A DNA stretch of 64,000 nt, from contig NZ_CAXTHT010000002.1 of assembly GCF_964244285.1 (NCBI RefSeq), positions 124,001-188,000 on the forward strand, read 5' to 3'. The stretch comes from Microlunatus sp964244285. Lineage in GTDB: Bacteria; Actinomycetota; Actinomycetes; Propionibacteriales; Propionibacteriaceae. Made by a program: the position numbers and the translations under genes. The notes beneath the pieces are model-generated. The model was not told the origin of the DNA. It ran no database searches and worked only from the letters and a program-made list of their open reading frames with translations. Shown in pieces: positions 35,844 through 44,140 of this stretch (position 1 is its first letter; each line of letters starts with the position of its first letter).

Positions 35844-37904
35844 ATGCCTGCCAAGAGCAAGCCTGCCGCGAAGTCCCACAAGGCGGACGGCACCGAGAAG
35901 AAGCGCTGGAGCGCCAGCGAGCGCAAGGAGCGTGGCCACGACCCGCGCCGCAGCGGGGGCCAGCGAGTCGGCCGCGGCGAGTCGACCACCTGGGGCACGA
36001 CCCGTCCCGAGCGCCGCGAGGATGTCCGTCCTGAGCGCCGCGACGATGCCCGCCGCTCCGGCCCGGCCCGCGACGACCGCCGCCCCGTGACCGGTCGTGT
36101 CGACCGCCCGCGCTGGGAGAACCGCCGCGACGACCGTCCGGCCTACAACCGTGACGACCGATCCGCTCAGCGCCCTTCGACGGGCTCGGGGAGCGGTGGC
36201 GACAACCGCGACGACCGTCGCCCCTCGTTCAACCGCGATGACCGTCCGGCTTACAACCGTGACGACCGTCGCCCCTCGTTCAACCGCGACGACCGTCGCC
36301 CCTCGTTCAACCGCGACGACCGTCCGGCCTTCAACCGCGACGACCGTCGCCCCTCGTTCAACCGGGACGACCGCCCGGCCTTCAACCGCGACGACCGTCG
36401 CCCCTCGTACAGCCGGGACGACCGTCCCGCCTTCAACCGCGACGACCGTCGCCCCACGTATAGCAGGGACGACCGTCCCCGTTCGGAGAACCGCAGAGAT
36501 GACCGTGCCCGTACCGACTCCCGCCCCGTCGACCGCGACGAGGTCGATGTGACCGCCACCGTCCCCACCGTGTCCGCCGCCCCGGCCGCGGCGACGAGCG
36601 GCGACTTCGCCAGCCTCGGCCTGCCGCCGTCGCTGGTCAGCGCCCTGACCGCCGGCGGCATCACCAGCCCGTTCGCGATCCAGAGCGCGACCATCCCGGA
36701 CGCGCTGACGGGCCGCGACGTCCTCGGCCGCGGCCAGACCGGCTCGGGCAAGACGCTCGCCTTCGGCCTACCGATGCTGACCCGGCTCGCCGGCGGCACC
36801 AGCAAGGACCCGCGCGGCATCGTCCTGGTCCCGACCCGCGAGCTCGCCATGCAGGTCACCGACGTGCTCACCCCGCTGGCCCGCACCCTCGGCCTGTCCA
36901 CGGTGCTCGTCGCGGGCGGCATGTCCTACACCCCGCAGCTGCGGGCCTTTCAGCGCGGCGTCGACATCGTCGTGGCCACCCCCGGCCGGCTGATCGACCT
37001 GATGGACCAGAACGCGGTCGACCTCACCCGGATCGAGGTCGTCGTCCTCGACGAGGCCGACCACATGGCTGACCTCGGCTTCATGCCGGCCGTCACCCAG
37101 ATCCTCGACACCGTCCCCGCCGGCGGCCAGCGGATGCTGTTCTCCGCCACCCTCGACGGTGCGGTCGACCGTCTCGTCCGCCGCTACCTGAGCAACCCGG
37201 TCACCCACGAGGTCGACTCCAGCCAGGCCAGCGTCACCACCATGGCCCACCACCTGGTCTACGTGGCCCCGCACGACAAGGCCACCCTGACCGCCGAGAT
37301 CGCCGGCCGCGGCGGCCGCACCGTGGTCTTCGTCCGCACCCAGCGAGGCGCCGACCGGGTCGCCGAGCAGCTGCGTGACGCCGGTGTGATGGCCGGGGCG
37401 CTGCACGGCGGCCTGACCCAGGGCGCCCGGACCCGGATCCTCTCGGTCTTCAAGGAGGGCGACCTGCCCGTCCTGGTCGCCACCGACGTCGCCGCCCGCG
37501 GCATCCACGTCGACGAGGTGGGCCTGGTCCTCCAGGTCGACCCGCCGGCCGGCCCCAAGGAGTACCTGCACCGCGCCGGCCGGACGGCCCGCGCCGGTGG
37601 CACCGGTGTCGTCGTCACCCTCGCGCTGCCGCACCAGCGTCGCGAGATGACGCGCCTCACGTCCCAGGCCGGGGTCAAGCCCGAGTCGCTCACCGGCCAG
37701 CCCGGCGACGCGGCCGTGGCCACCATCACCGGTGCCCGGCAGCCGAGCGGTGTCGCGGTCTCCTCCGCCGACTACGAGCGGCTGATCGCGCCGCCGCGGA
37801 GTAGCCGCAAGCCCGGCGGCGACCGTGGCTCGCGCGGCCCCCGCGGCCCGCGCTCCGGCGGCTACGAGGGTCGGCGCAGCCCGCGTCGCAGCTTCGACCG
37901 CTGA
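35844..37904 (+). CDS. DEAD-box RNA helicase with RDDR-repeat N-terminus
   Basis: A 686-residue helicase. I start at the ATG at 35844 (MPAKSKPAAKSHKADG). Residues 60-235 are a highly basic/acidic repeat region with 14 RDDR motifs in units of NRDDRRPSF or NRDDRPAF. The helicase core follows: motif Q, motif I GQTGSGKT (Lys303), Ia PTRELA, Ib TPGRL, II DEAD, III SAT, V TDVAARGIHVD and VI HRAGRTARAG. The tail is Arg/Gly-rich (GDRGSRGPRGPRSGG). Such disordered tails favour RNA binding and condensate formation. The group is involved in RNA unwinding during ribosome assembly or cold stress. A strong hairpin ends the gene. Confidence 0.93.
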   Translation: MPAKSKPAAKSHKADGTEKKRWSASERKERGHDPRRSGGQRVGRGESTTWGTTRPERREDVRPERRDDARRSGPARDDRRPVTGRVDRPRWENRRDDRPAYNRDDRSAQRPSTGSGSGGDNRDDRRPSFNRDDRPAYNRDDRRPSFNRDDRRPSFNRDDRPAFNRDDRRPSFNRDDRPAFNRDDRRPSYSRDDRPAFNRDDRRPTYSRDDRPRSENRRDDRARTDSRPVDRDEVDVTATVPTVSAAPAAATSGDFASLGLPPSLVSALTAGGITSPFAIQSATIPDALTGRDVLGRGQTGSGKTLAFGLPMLTRLAGGTSKDPRGIVLVPTRELAMQVTDVLTPLARTLGLSTVLVAGGMSYTPQLRAFQRGVDIVVATPGRLIDLMDQNAVDLTRIEVVVLDEADHMADLGFMPAVTQILDTVPAGGQRMLFSATLDGAVDRLVRRYLSNPVTHEVDSSQASVTTMAHHLVYVAPHDKATLTAEIAGRGGRTVVFVRTQRGADRVAEQLRDAGVMAGALHGGLTQGARTRILSVFKEGDLPVLVATDVAARGIHVDEVGLVLQVDPPAGPKEYLHRAGRTARAGGTGVVVTLALPHQRREMTRLTSQAGVKPESLTGQPGDAAVATITGARQPSGVAVSSADYERLIAPPRSSRKPGGDRGSRGPRGPRSGGYEGRRSPRRSFDR
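36171..36199. repeat. Dispersed repeat copy B inside the helicase coding region
   Basis: CCCTTCGACGGGCTCGGGGA interrupts the RDDR repeat array in frame and encodes the odd Arg-Pro-Ser-Thr-Gly-Ser-Gly-Ser-Gly stretch, which breaks the repeat pattern. It matches the intergenic copies at 20774, 47338 and 60199. Confidence 0.65.
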
Positions 37905-37950
37905 CCCGGCTCAGCCCGAGGGGCTGACTCCTCGGCACTGATCCTCAGCA

Positions 37951-37978
37951 CAGGCTCCCGGCTCCCGCCGGGGGCCTG
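37951..37978 (+). terminator. Hairpin after the helicase gene
   Basis: CAGGCTCCCGGC (37951-37962) and GCCGGGGGCCTG (37967-37978) pair over 11 of 12 positions with a 4-base loop. Confidence 0.7.
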
Positions 37979-38021
37979 CGCTGCGTCCGGGGCCGCGCGC
38001 GCCCCGTAGGATCGGGCAACG

Positions 38022-38978
38022 GTGAGCGTCTCGGTGGTGGATCTGGTCGTCTCGGTGGCATCGCAGGACGACGCCGCCGGGATGGTCGACGTCATCCACG
38101 CCGCCTTCGGCGCCCGGCCCGCCCTGGACCCGCCGTCGACGGCGAGTGAGGAGACGGCCGCCACCGTCGCCGCGAGCCTGGCTCTCGGGGACGGGATCTA
38201 CGCCGAGGTGGACGGCCGCCCGGCGGGCGCGATCCTGGTCCTGGCCGACGGCGTCGACCCCCAGGCCGCGACGTTCCGGCGGGTCTCGGTGCACCCGGAC
38301 TTCCAACGGCACGGCATCGCCTCGGCGATGGTCGCGGCCGCCGAGGAGGTGGCCGCCCGGTCCGGCTTCCGCCGGGTGGAGCTGTTCGCCCGCGGCGAGT
38401 TCGCCGACCTGATCGCCTACTGGCAGCACCGGGGCTACGCCATCGAGCGTCCAGCCCCGAACGGCGTCGTTCTGGTCAAGCGACTGCCGGCCGTGCTGTC
38501 CGTGGCCAGCGCGGAGCAGATGCGGGCCCTCGGCGAGCGGCTGGCCGGCCTGCTCCGCGCGGGCGACCTGGTGATCGCCACCGGCGACCTCGGGGCGGGC
38601 AAGACCACGCTCACCCAAGGGATCGGCCGCGGCCTCGGCACCGAGGGCCCCGTGATCTCCCCGACCTTCGTCATCTCGAGGATCCACGCCTCGGCCACCG
38701 CAGGACCCGCCCTCGTCCACGTCGACGCGTACCGGCTGACGAGTGCGGAGGAGCTGGACGACCTCGACCTGGACGCCACCCTGCCCGAGGCCGTCACGCT
38801 CGTCGAGTGGGGAGCGGGGCTGGCCGAGGGGCTGGCCACCGACCGGCTCGAGATCGAGATCGTCGCCCGGCCGGAGGCCGGCACCGGGCCCGACACCCGG
38901 CTGGTGGCCTTGCGCGGCACAGGCGTGCGCTGGCGGGACGTGAACCTCTCGGCTCTGGCGGAGGCCCCCCGTGACTGA
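38022..38978 (+). CDS. tsaE: GNAT acetyltransferase fused to TsaE ATPase
   Basis: A 318-residue fusion. Residues 1 to about 150 are a GNAT domain with the acetyl-CoA loop VHPDFQRHGIASAMV and a late YWQHRGYAIE. Residues about 160-305 are TsaE, with Walker A TGDLGAGKTTLTQGIG (Lys194) and the VHVDAYRL and LVEWG segments. TsaE is the ATPase needed to form t6A at position 37 of ANN-decoding tRNAs with TsaB and TsaD. Stand-alone TsaE is about 150 residues, so the N-terminal half is an added domain. The operon also contains rimI, so there are two acetyltransferase domains in it. The substrate of the fused one is unknown. Confidence 0.92.
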   Translation: MSVSVVDLVVSVASQDDAAGMVDVIHAAFGARPALDPPSTASEETAATVAASLALGDGIYAEVDGRPAGAILVLADGVDPQAATFRRVSVHPDFQRHGIASAMVAAAEEVAARSGFRRVELFARGEFADLIAYWQHRGYAIERPAPNGVVLVKRLPAVLSVASAEQMRALGERLAGLLRAGDLVIATGDLGAGKTTLTQGIGRGLGTEGPVISPTFVISRIHASATAGPALVHVDAYRLTSAEELDDLDLDATLPEAVTLVEWGAGLAEGLATDRLEIEIVARPEAGTGPDTRLVALRGTGVRWRDVNLSALAEAPRD

Positions 38979-39684
38979 GCCGGACTCCGCTGCCGGAGCG
39001 CTGGTCCTCGCCGTCGACACCTCGACCACGGTCACGGTCGGCCTGGCCCGCGGCGACACCGTGCTGGCCGTGGCAGGAGTCCCCGACCGGATGGCGCACG
39101 TCGAGCAGCTGATCCCGCTGGTCCGGCGCTGCCTGCGCGAGGCAGGGGTGGCCCCGGCGGACCTCGACCTGATCGTCGCCGGTCTGGGCCCCGGTCCCTA
39201 CACCGGCCTGCGGGTCGGGATCGTCACCGCGCAGGTTCTCGCGTCGGCCCTCGGCATCGCGTGGCGCGGCGTCTGCAGCCTGGACGTGCTGGCCGCCCAG
39301 GTCGTCGCCGAGCACGCGGCCGCGCCCGAGCAGTTCGTGGTGGCCACCGACGCCCGCCGGCGCGAGGTCTACTGGGCCCGCTACGACGCCCGCGGCGTCC
39401 GGCTGGGCGCTCCGCTGGTCGGCCCGGCCGGCGAGGTGCCTGCGCTGCCCACCGTCGGACCGGGCGCCGACCTCTACCCCGACCACCTGCAGGCGGTGCT
39501 CGGCCCGCGGACGCTCGACCCCGGCGTGCTGGCGGTCCGCGGCCCCGGCCTACCCGACGCCGGCCGCGAACCGCTCTACCTGCGCCGACCCGACGCCGCC
39601 GAGCCCACCCGGCGCAAGTCGGTGCTGCTCCCCGCCTCCGCCGCCGCCCGCCCGGCCTCGAACCGAGGGCGGCGCCCGAGATGA
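38971..39684 (+). CDS. tsaB: tRNA t6A biosynthesis protein TsaB
   Basis: A 237-residue ASKHA-fold protein that pairs with TsaD. It shows ILAVDTST-like beginning (VLAVDTSTTVTVGL), GLGPGPYTGLRVGIVTAQ and TDARRREVYWARY. The GTG start overlaps the tsaE fusion by 8 bases. The final 30 residues are rich in Arg, Ala and Pro, and extend beyond the usual fold. The end overlaps rimI as ATGA. Confidence 0.94.
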   Translation: MTEPDSAAGALVLAVDTSTTVTVGLARGDTVLAVAGVPDRMAHVEQLIPLVRRCLREAGVAPADLDLIVAGLGPGPYTGLRVGIVTAQVLASALGIAWRGVCSLDVLAAQVVAEHAAAPEQFVVATDARRREVYWARYDARGVRLGAPLVGPAGEVPALPTVGPGADLYPDHLQAVLGPRTLDPGVLAVRGPGLPDAGREPLYLRRPDAAEPTRRKSVLLPASAAARPASNRGRRPR

Positions 39685-40217
39685 CCAGCCCTGACGGCGC
39701 CGCCGCGTCGGTCGCCCACCTCACCGCCGCCCGGCACGACGACCTGCCCGCCATCCTGGCTCTGGAGCGCGAGGGCTTTCCCGCCGAGGAGCAGTGGAGC
39801 GAGCGCAGCTGGGCCGGAGAGCTGGTCGGCTCCGGCCGTACGGTCCTGCTGGCCCGCAGCGGGGGCGTGGTCGGGGTGATCTCGCTGTTCACCACCGGCG
39901 AGCTGGCCGACCTGCACCGGCTGGTCGTCGCCCCCGCCGAGCGGGGACGCGGCGTCGGGCTCGCCCTCGTCCGGGCCGGGCTGGAGGCCGTCGGTCATCT
40001 CGGCGCCCTGGCGGTGATGCTGGAGGTCGGCTACCGCAACGAACCGGCGATCGCGCTCTACCAACGGGTGGGCTTCGAGCAGCTGCGTGCCCGCCCGGAC
40101 TACTACGGGCCAGGGGAGCACGCGCTCATCCTCAAGCTCTACGACCTGCCCGGCTGGCCGGAGCGGTACGCCGCCGCCGAGCGTGAGCTGGCCCGGTGGG
40201 AAACGGAGGGCCCATGA
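39681..40217 (+). CDS. rimI: Ribosomal-protein-alanine N-acetyltransferase-like
   Basis: A 178-residue GNAT enzyme, with the cofactor loop APAERGRGVGLALV and the C-terminal EVGYRNEPAIALYQRVGF typical of RimI. It normally acetylates the N-terminus of ribosomal protein S18. The ATG at 39681 overlaps the tsaB stop and the stop overlaps tsaD, so it is locked into the t6A operon, as in many actinobacteria. Confidence 0.93.
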   Translation: MTSPDGAAASVAHLTAARHDDLPAILALEREGFPAEEQWSERSWAGELVGSGRTVLLARSGGVVGVISLFTTGELADLHRLVVAPAERGRGVGLALVRAGLEAVGHLGALAVMLEVGYRNEPAIALYQRVGFEQLRARPDYYGPGEHALILKLYDLPGWPERYAAAERELARWETEGP

Positions 40218-41254
40218 CCGGACCGCTCATCCTCGGCATCGAGTCCTCCTGCGACGAGACCGGCGTCGGGATCGTCCGCGGCCACGAGCTGCTGGCCAAC
40301 GAGGTCGCCTCCAGCGTCGAGGAGCACGTCCGGTTCGGCGGCGTGGTGCCCGAGGTGGCCAGCCGCGCGCACCTCGAGGCGATGGTGCCCACGCTGGAAC
40401 GCGCCTGCGCCGCCGCAGATGTCGACCTGGTCGAGCTGGACGGCATCGCCGTCACCGCGGGACCCGGCCTGATGGGGGCCCTGGTGGTCGGCCTGGCCAG
40501 CGCGAAGGCCCTGGCCCTGGCTCTGGACAAGCCGCTCTACGGGGTCAACCACCTGGCCGGGCACGTGGCCGTCGACCTGCTGGAGCACGGCCCGCTGCCC
40601 TCGCCCTGCGTGGCCCTGCTGGTCTCCGGCGGCCACACCTCGCTGCTCCGGGTCACCGACATCGCCACCTCGATCACCGAGCTCGGGTCGACGATCGACG
40701 ACGCCGCCGGCGAGGCGTACGACAAGGTAGCCCGGGTGCTGGGCCTGCCGTACCCCGGCGGTCCGGTGATCGACCGGGCCGCGACCGGCGACCCGCGGGC
40801 CATCGCCTTTCCGCGCGGCCTCACCGGCGCCGGTGACCTCGAGCAGCACCGCTTCGACTTCTCCTTCTCAGGCCTCAAGACCGCGGTCGCCCGCTGGGTG
40901 GAGACCCGCGAACGCGACGGCGAGGAGGTACCGCTCGCCGACGTCGCGGCCAGCTTCCAGGAGGCGGTCTGCGACGTCCTCACCGCCAAGGCGGTCGAGG
41001 CATGCCTGCACACCGAGACCCCGTCGCTGCTGATCGGCGGGGGAGTGGCGGCGAACTCGCGACTGCGCACCCTGCTGGCCGAGCGGACCGCGGCGCACGG
41101 CATCGAGCTGCGCACGCCGCGGCCCGGGCTGTGCACCGACAACGGCGCCATGATCGCCGTCCTCGGCAGTGAGGTGGTCATGGCCGGCGGGCGGCCCTCA
41201 GCGCTCGACATCGGCGCCGACTCCTCCCTGCCGGTCTCCCGCATCCTGGTCTGA
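40214..41254 (+). CDS. tsaD: tRNA N6-adenosine threonylcarbamoyltransferase
   Basis: A 346-residue catalytic subunit of the t6A complex. Hallmarks are LGIESSCDETGVGIV, the metal-binding GVNHLAGHVAVDL (with both His), LVSGGHTSL and GGGVAANSRLR. The ATG has GGAGGG upstream and overlaps the rimI stop by four bases. It completes the tsaE-tsaB-rimI-tsaD unit. Confidence 0.97.
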   Translation: MTGPLILGIESSCDETGVGIVRGHELLANEVASSVEEHVRFGGVVPEVASRAHLEAMVPTLERACAAADVDLVELDGIAVTAGPGLMGALVVGLASAKALALALDKPLYGVNHLAGHVAVDLLEHGPLPSPCVALLVSGGHTSLLRVTDIATSITELGSTIDDAAGEAYDKVARVLGLPYPGGPVIDRAATGDPRAIAFPRGLTGAGDLEQHRFDFSFSGLKTAVARWVETRERDGEEVPLADVAASFQEAVCDVLTAKAVEACLHTETPSLLIGGGVAANSRLRTLLAERTAAHGIELRTPRPGLCTDNGAMIAVLGSEVVMAGGRPSALDIGADSSLPVSRILV

Positions 41255-41333
41255 GCCCGCCCCGGTCGGCTTGAGGCCCTGGTCGATCCCGAGTGCCGGT
41301 AGCAGACTGGTCGGTGAGGTGAGGGAGGCCGAG

Positions 41334-42578
41334 ATGGACGTCCGACCAGCGCTGGCGATGCTGGAGGAGCTGCTGGTCGAGCCCCTTGCCGCCGCCTACC
41401 TGGGCTGGGTGCGGCACGACCCGCTCGCCCAGCTGCTGCTGCCGGCGGGGCAGGCCGACCCCTACCCGATGTACGAGGCCATCCGCAGCCGGGGGCCGGT
41501 GGTCCCGGTGGCCCGGTTCGGCCAGATCACCGTCAGTCACCCGTTGTGCCGGGCGGTGCTGCGGGACCGGGACTGGAGCGTCCGCGGCGACGCGCCGAAC
41601 CGGGGCGAAGGGCGGCTGTCCTTCCTCGAGCTGGACCCGCCCGCCCATACCCGGCTGCGGCGGCTGGCCACGCCCGCCTTCACCCCGCGGGCGATCGCCG
41701 GGTACGGCGGTCAGGTGGCGGCGGTGGTCGACCGGCTGCTGGACGGCTGCTCGCCCGGCGAGCCGTTCGAGCTGGTCAGCAGACTGGCGGAGCCGATGCC
41801 GATCGCCGTCATCACCGAGCTGCTCGGCGTGCCCGTCGGCGACTCCGCGGAGTTCGCCCGGCACGGCGCGACGATCGGCGGGGCCCTGAGCGGCATCCAG
41901 TCCGTCGCGCACCTCGCCCGGCTGGTGCAGGCCGACCGTCGGTTGGCCGCGATCTTCGGCGAGGTGCTGGCCCTCAAGCGGGAGCAGCCGGCTGAGGACC
42001 TGGTGAGCCGGCTGGTCGCCGCCGAGCCGGAGTCGATCAGCGCCGAGGAGCTGGTGCCCTTCTGCACGCTGGTGCTGGTCGCGGGCTTCGAGACCACGGT
42101 CAACCTGATCGGCAACACCGTGCTGGCCCTGCTGAACCACCCCGACCAGTGGCGCGCGGTCGTCGAGGACCCCGGCCTGGCCAGCGCCGCCGTGGAGGAG
42201 ACCTTGCGCTGGGACGCCCCCGTCCAGCGCACCTTCCGTGTCGCGACCAGCGACGTCGAGCTCGCCGGCCGGCCGGTCCGCCGCGGCCAGATGGTGGTGC
42301 TGCTGGTCGGCGGGGCCAACCGCGACCCGGACGTGTTCGCCGATGCGGACACCTTCGACCTGAGCCGGTACGCCCCCGGCGCCGCGCCCGCCCCCGAGCA
42401 CCTGGCCTTCTCCGCCGGCATCCACTACTGCGTCGGGGCGCCGCTGGCCCGGCTCGAGGCCGCGGTGACGGTGCGACGGCTGGCGGAGCGCTACCCGGGG
42501 CTGCACCGGGCCGGCCCCCTCCGGCGCCGGCCGGGCAGCGTGCTCCGCGGCCTCACGGAGCTCGTGCTCGCGGCGTGA
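41334..42578 (+). CDS. Cytochrome P450
   Basis: This 414-residue soluble P450 has the I-helix oxygen-binding motif LVAGFETTVNLIGN, the ExxR motif in EETLRWDAP and the heme loop FSAGIHYCVGAPLARLE with Cys366 as axial ligand. Length is normal for bacterial class I enzymes, so it needs a separate ferredoxin and reductase. None is nearby. The ATG at 41334 follows GGGAGGCC. It lies between tsaD and groES, where mycobacteria have no P450, so it looks like an accessory insertion. The substrate is unknown. Confidence 0.94.
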   Translation: MDVRPALAMLEELLVEPLAAAYLGWVRHDPLAQLLLPAGQADPYPMYEAIRSRGPVVPVARFGQITVSHPLCRAVLRDRDWSVRGDAPNRGEGRLSFLELDPPAHTRLRRLATPAFTPRAIAGYGGQVAAVVDRLLDGCSPGEPFELVSRLAEPMPIAVITELLGVPVGDSAEFARHGATIGGALSGIQSVAHLARLVQADRRLAAIFGEVLALKREQPAEDLVSRLVAAEPESISAEELVPFCTLVLVAGFETTVNLIGNTVLALLNHPDQWRAVVEDPGLASAAVEETLRWDAPVQRTFRVATSDVELAGRPVRRGQMVVLLVGGANRDPDVFADADTFDLSRYAPGAAPAPEHLAFSAGIHYCVGAPLARLEAAVTVRRLAERYPGLHRAGPLRRRPGSVLRGLTELVLAA

Positions 42579-42585
42579 CACGGCG

Positions 42586-42623
42586 TGAGACGCCCCGCCG
42601 GCCCTGAGACGCCCCGCCGGCCG
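42586..42623. repeat. Two tandem 19-bp repeats after the P450 gene
   Basis: TGAGACGCCCCGCCGGCC occurs twice in a row (period 19, one difference), just after the P450 stop codon. Confidence 0.7.
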
Positions 42624-42791
42624 GGCGCACCAGGGCCCCCGGGTCGCACGAGGCACCTCGGTCCTTCGGAGCCGGGACTGTCGGTTCGGCCTACACCTTG
42701 GCAGCCGATCCTTCCCCGGCCACCGGACGTCACCAGCGTCCCCGGCCCGGGGCGGGGGAGTCGAGTCCGGCGGGCAGCGCAGAATGACCCG

Positions 42792-43991
42792 GTGCCCGCA
42801 CCCGCCCTGCCGTTCGGTCTGACTGCGGAAGCCCTGGCCGCGGCGATGGCCGAGCCCGACCCGGACGGGCTTGCGGCGGCGTCGAGGCTCCGGGCCGCGT
42901 ACGGGCCGGAGCAGGCGGCGGGGGCACTGCACCAGGCGTCGCTACGGCGCCGGGCCCGGACCAAGTTCGGCGACGCCGCGGCGGGCCTGTTCTTCACCCG
43001 AGAGGGGCTCGAGCAGGCGACGCGGCCCGTCGTCGCCGACCACCACGCGGCCCGCTTCCGGGCGGCCGGGGTCCGGCGGGTGGTCGACCTCGGCTGCGGC
43101 ATCGGTGCCGACGCCCTCGCCTTCGTCCGGGCCGGTCTGGAGGTGGTGGCGGTCGAGAGCGACCCGGCGACGGCGGCCGTCGCCCGGGCCAACCTCGGCG
43201 TCCGTCCCGACGGCGCTCGTCCCCGCATGGCCAGTGCCGAGGTCATCTGCGCCGACGCCGAGGAGGTGGCGCCCGCCCTGCTCGGGCCCGGGGTGGCGGC
43301 GTTCTGCGACCCCGCCCGGCGGAACGCCCGCGGCCGGCTGTGGCAGGTCTCGGACTTCACGCCCGGCTGGGACTTCGTCACCGGGCTGCTGGCGGGGGAC
43401 CGGGTGGCCGGGGTCAAGCTGGGCCCGGCGTTGCCGCACGCGCTGGTCCCGCCCGGGGTCGAGGCGGAGTGGGTCAGCGCGGGGACCGACACCGTCGAGG
43501 TGGCGCTCTGGGCCGGCTCGGGCGCCCAGGCCGGGGTCGACGCCGCACTGCTGCTGCCCGCCGAGCGGCTGGCGGTGGCCCGACCGACCGCCGCCCGGCC
43601 CCACCCGACGCTGCCCGTCCGACCCGTCGGCCGCTACCTGTACGAGCCCGACGGTGCTGTCATCCGGGCCCGCGGTGTCGCGGTGCTCGGCGAGCGGCTG
43701 GGGGCCTGGTCGATCGACCCCCAGATCGCCTACCTCAGCGGTGACGAGCTGGTGCCCACGCCGTTCGCGGTCGCCTTCGAGGTGCTGGAGGTGCTGCCGT
43801 ACGACCGCAAGGCGCTCCGTCGGTGGCTGCGGGACCACAGCGTCGGGACACTGGAGATCAAGCTCCGCGGGCTGGACGTCGACCCGGCCGAGCTGCGGCG
43901 GCGACTCGGCAGCCACGGCACGGCTTCGGCCACCGTCGTGCTGTCCCGGACCCCGTCCGGTGCCGTCGCCCTGGTCGTAAAGCGTCGGTAA
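42792..43991 (+). CDS. SAM-dependent methyltransferase with THUMP-like domain
   Basis: A 399-residue protein starting at the GTG at 42792. Residues about 55-75 read RRRARTKFGDAAAGLFFTREGLEQAT, written here as RARTKFG...FFTREGLEQA, typical of this actinobacterial family. The SAM site is VVDLGCGIGADALAF, then AVESDP and an FCDPARR motif in place of NPPY. The last 80 residues are a THUMP-like domain (DHSVGTLEIKLRGLDVDP) that suggests RNA binding. The target is not known. A hairpin lies downstream. Confidence 0.82.
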   Translation: MPAPALPFGLTAEALAAAMAEPDPDGLAAASRLRAAYGPEQAAGALHQASLRRRARTKFGDAAAGLFFTREGLEQATRPVVADHHAARFRAAGVRRVVDLGCGIGADALAFVRAGLEVVAVESDPATAAVARANLGVRPDGARPRMASAEVICADAEEVAPALLGPGVAAFCDPARRNARGRLWQVSDFTPGWDFVTGLLAGDRVAGVKLGPALPHALVPPGVEAEWVSAGTDTVEVALWAGSGAQAGVDAALLLPAERLAVARPTAARPHPTLPVRPVGRYLYEPDGAVIRARGVAVLGERLGAWSIDPQIAYLSGDELVPTPFAVAFEVLEVLPYDRKALRRWLRDHSVGTLEIKLRGLDVDPAELRRRLGSHGTASATVVLSRTPSGAVALVVKRR

Positions 43992-44015
43992 CGGAGAGAA
44001 GAAGGCCCGGTGAAA

Positions 44016-44056
44016 CCCGGCGTGTCAGGTGTGAGAACTCTCACGCCCACGCCGGG
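44016..44056 (+). terminator. Hairpin between the methyltransferase and first phosphoesterase
   Basis: Nine-bp perfect arms CCCGGCGTG (44016-44024) and CACGCCGGG (44048-44056), with a second inner stem GTGAGA/TCTCAC. Confidence 0.6.
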
Positions 44057-44140
44057 GACCACTTCTCGGCGAGGCGCCGCCCGCTCGACTCGAACTACGC
44101 TGCGACGAATCCCCCCAGCACGGCCCGAGCGGAGAACCAC

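Noticed and set aside
36210..36480. CRISPR-like regular repeats
   Set aside because: These are coding repeats of the RDDR region, of uneven length and in frame, without unique spacers.
41178..42932. Long minus-strand frame over the P450 gene
   Set aside because: It has shadow composition. The plus strand encodes an intact P450.
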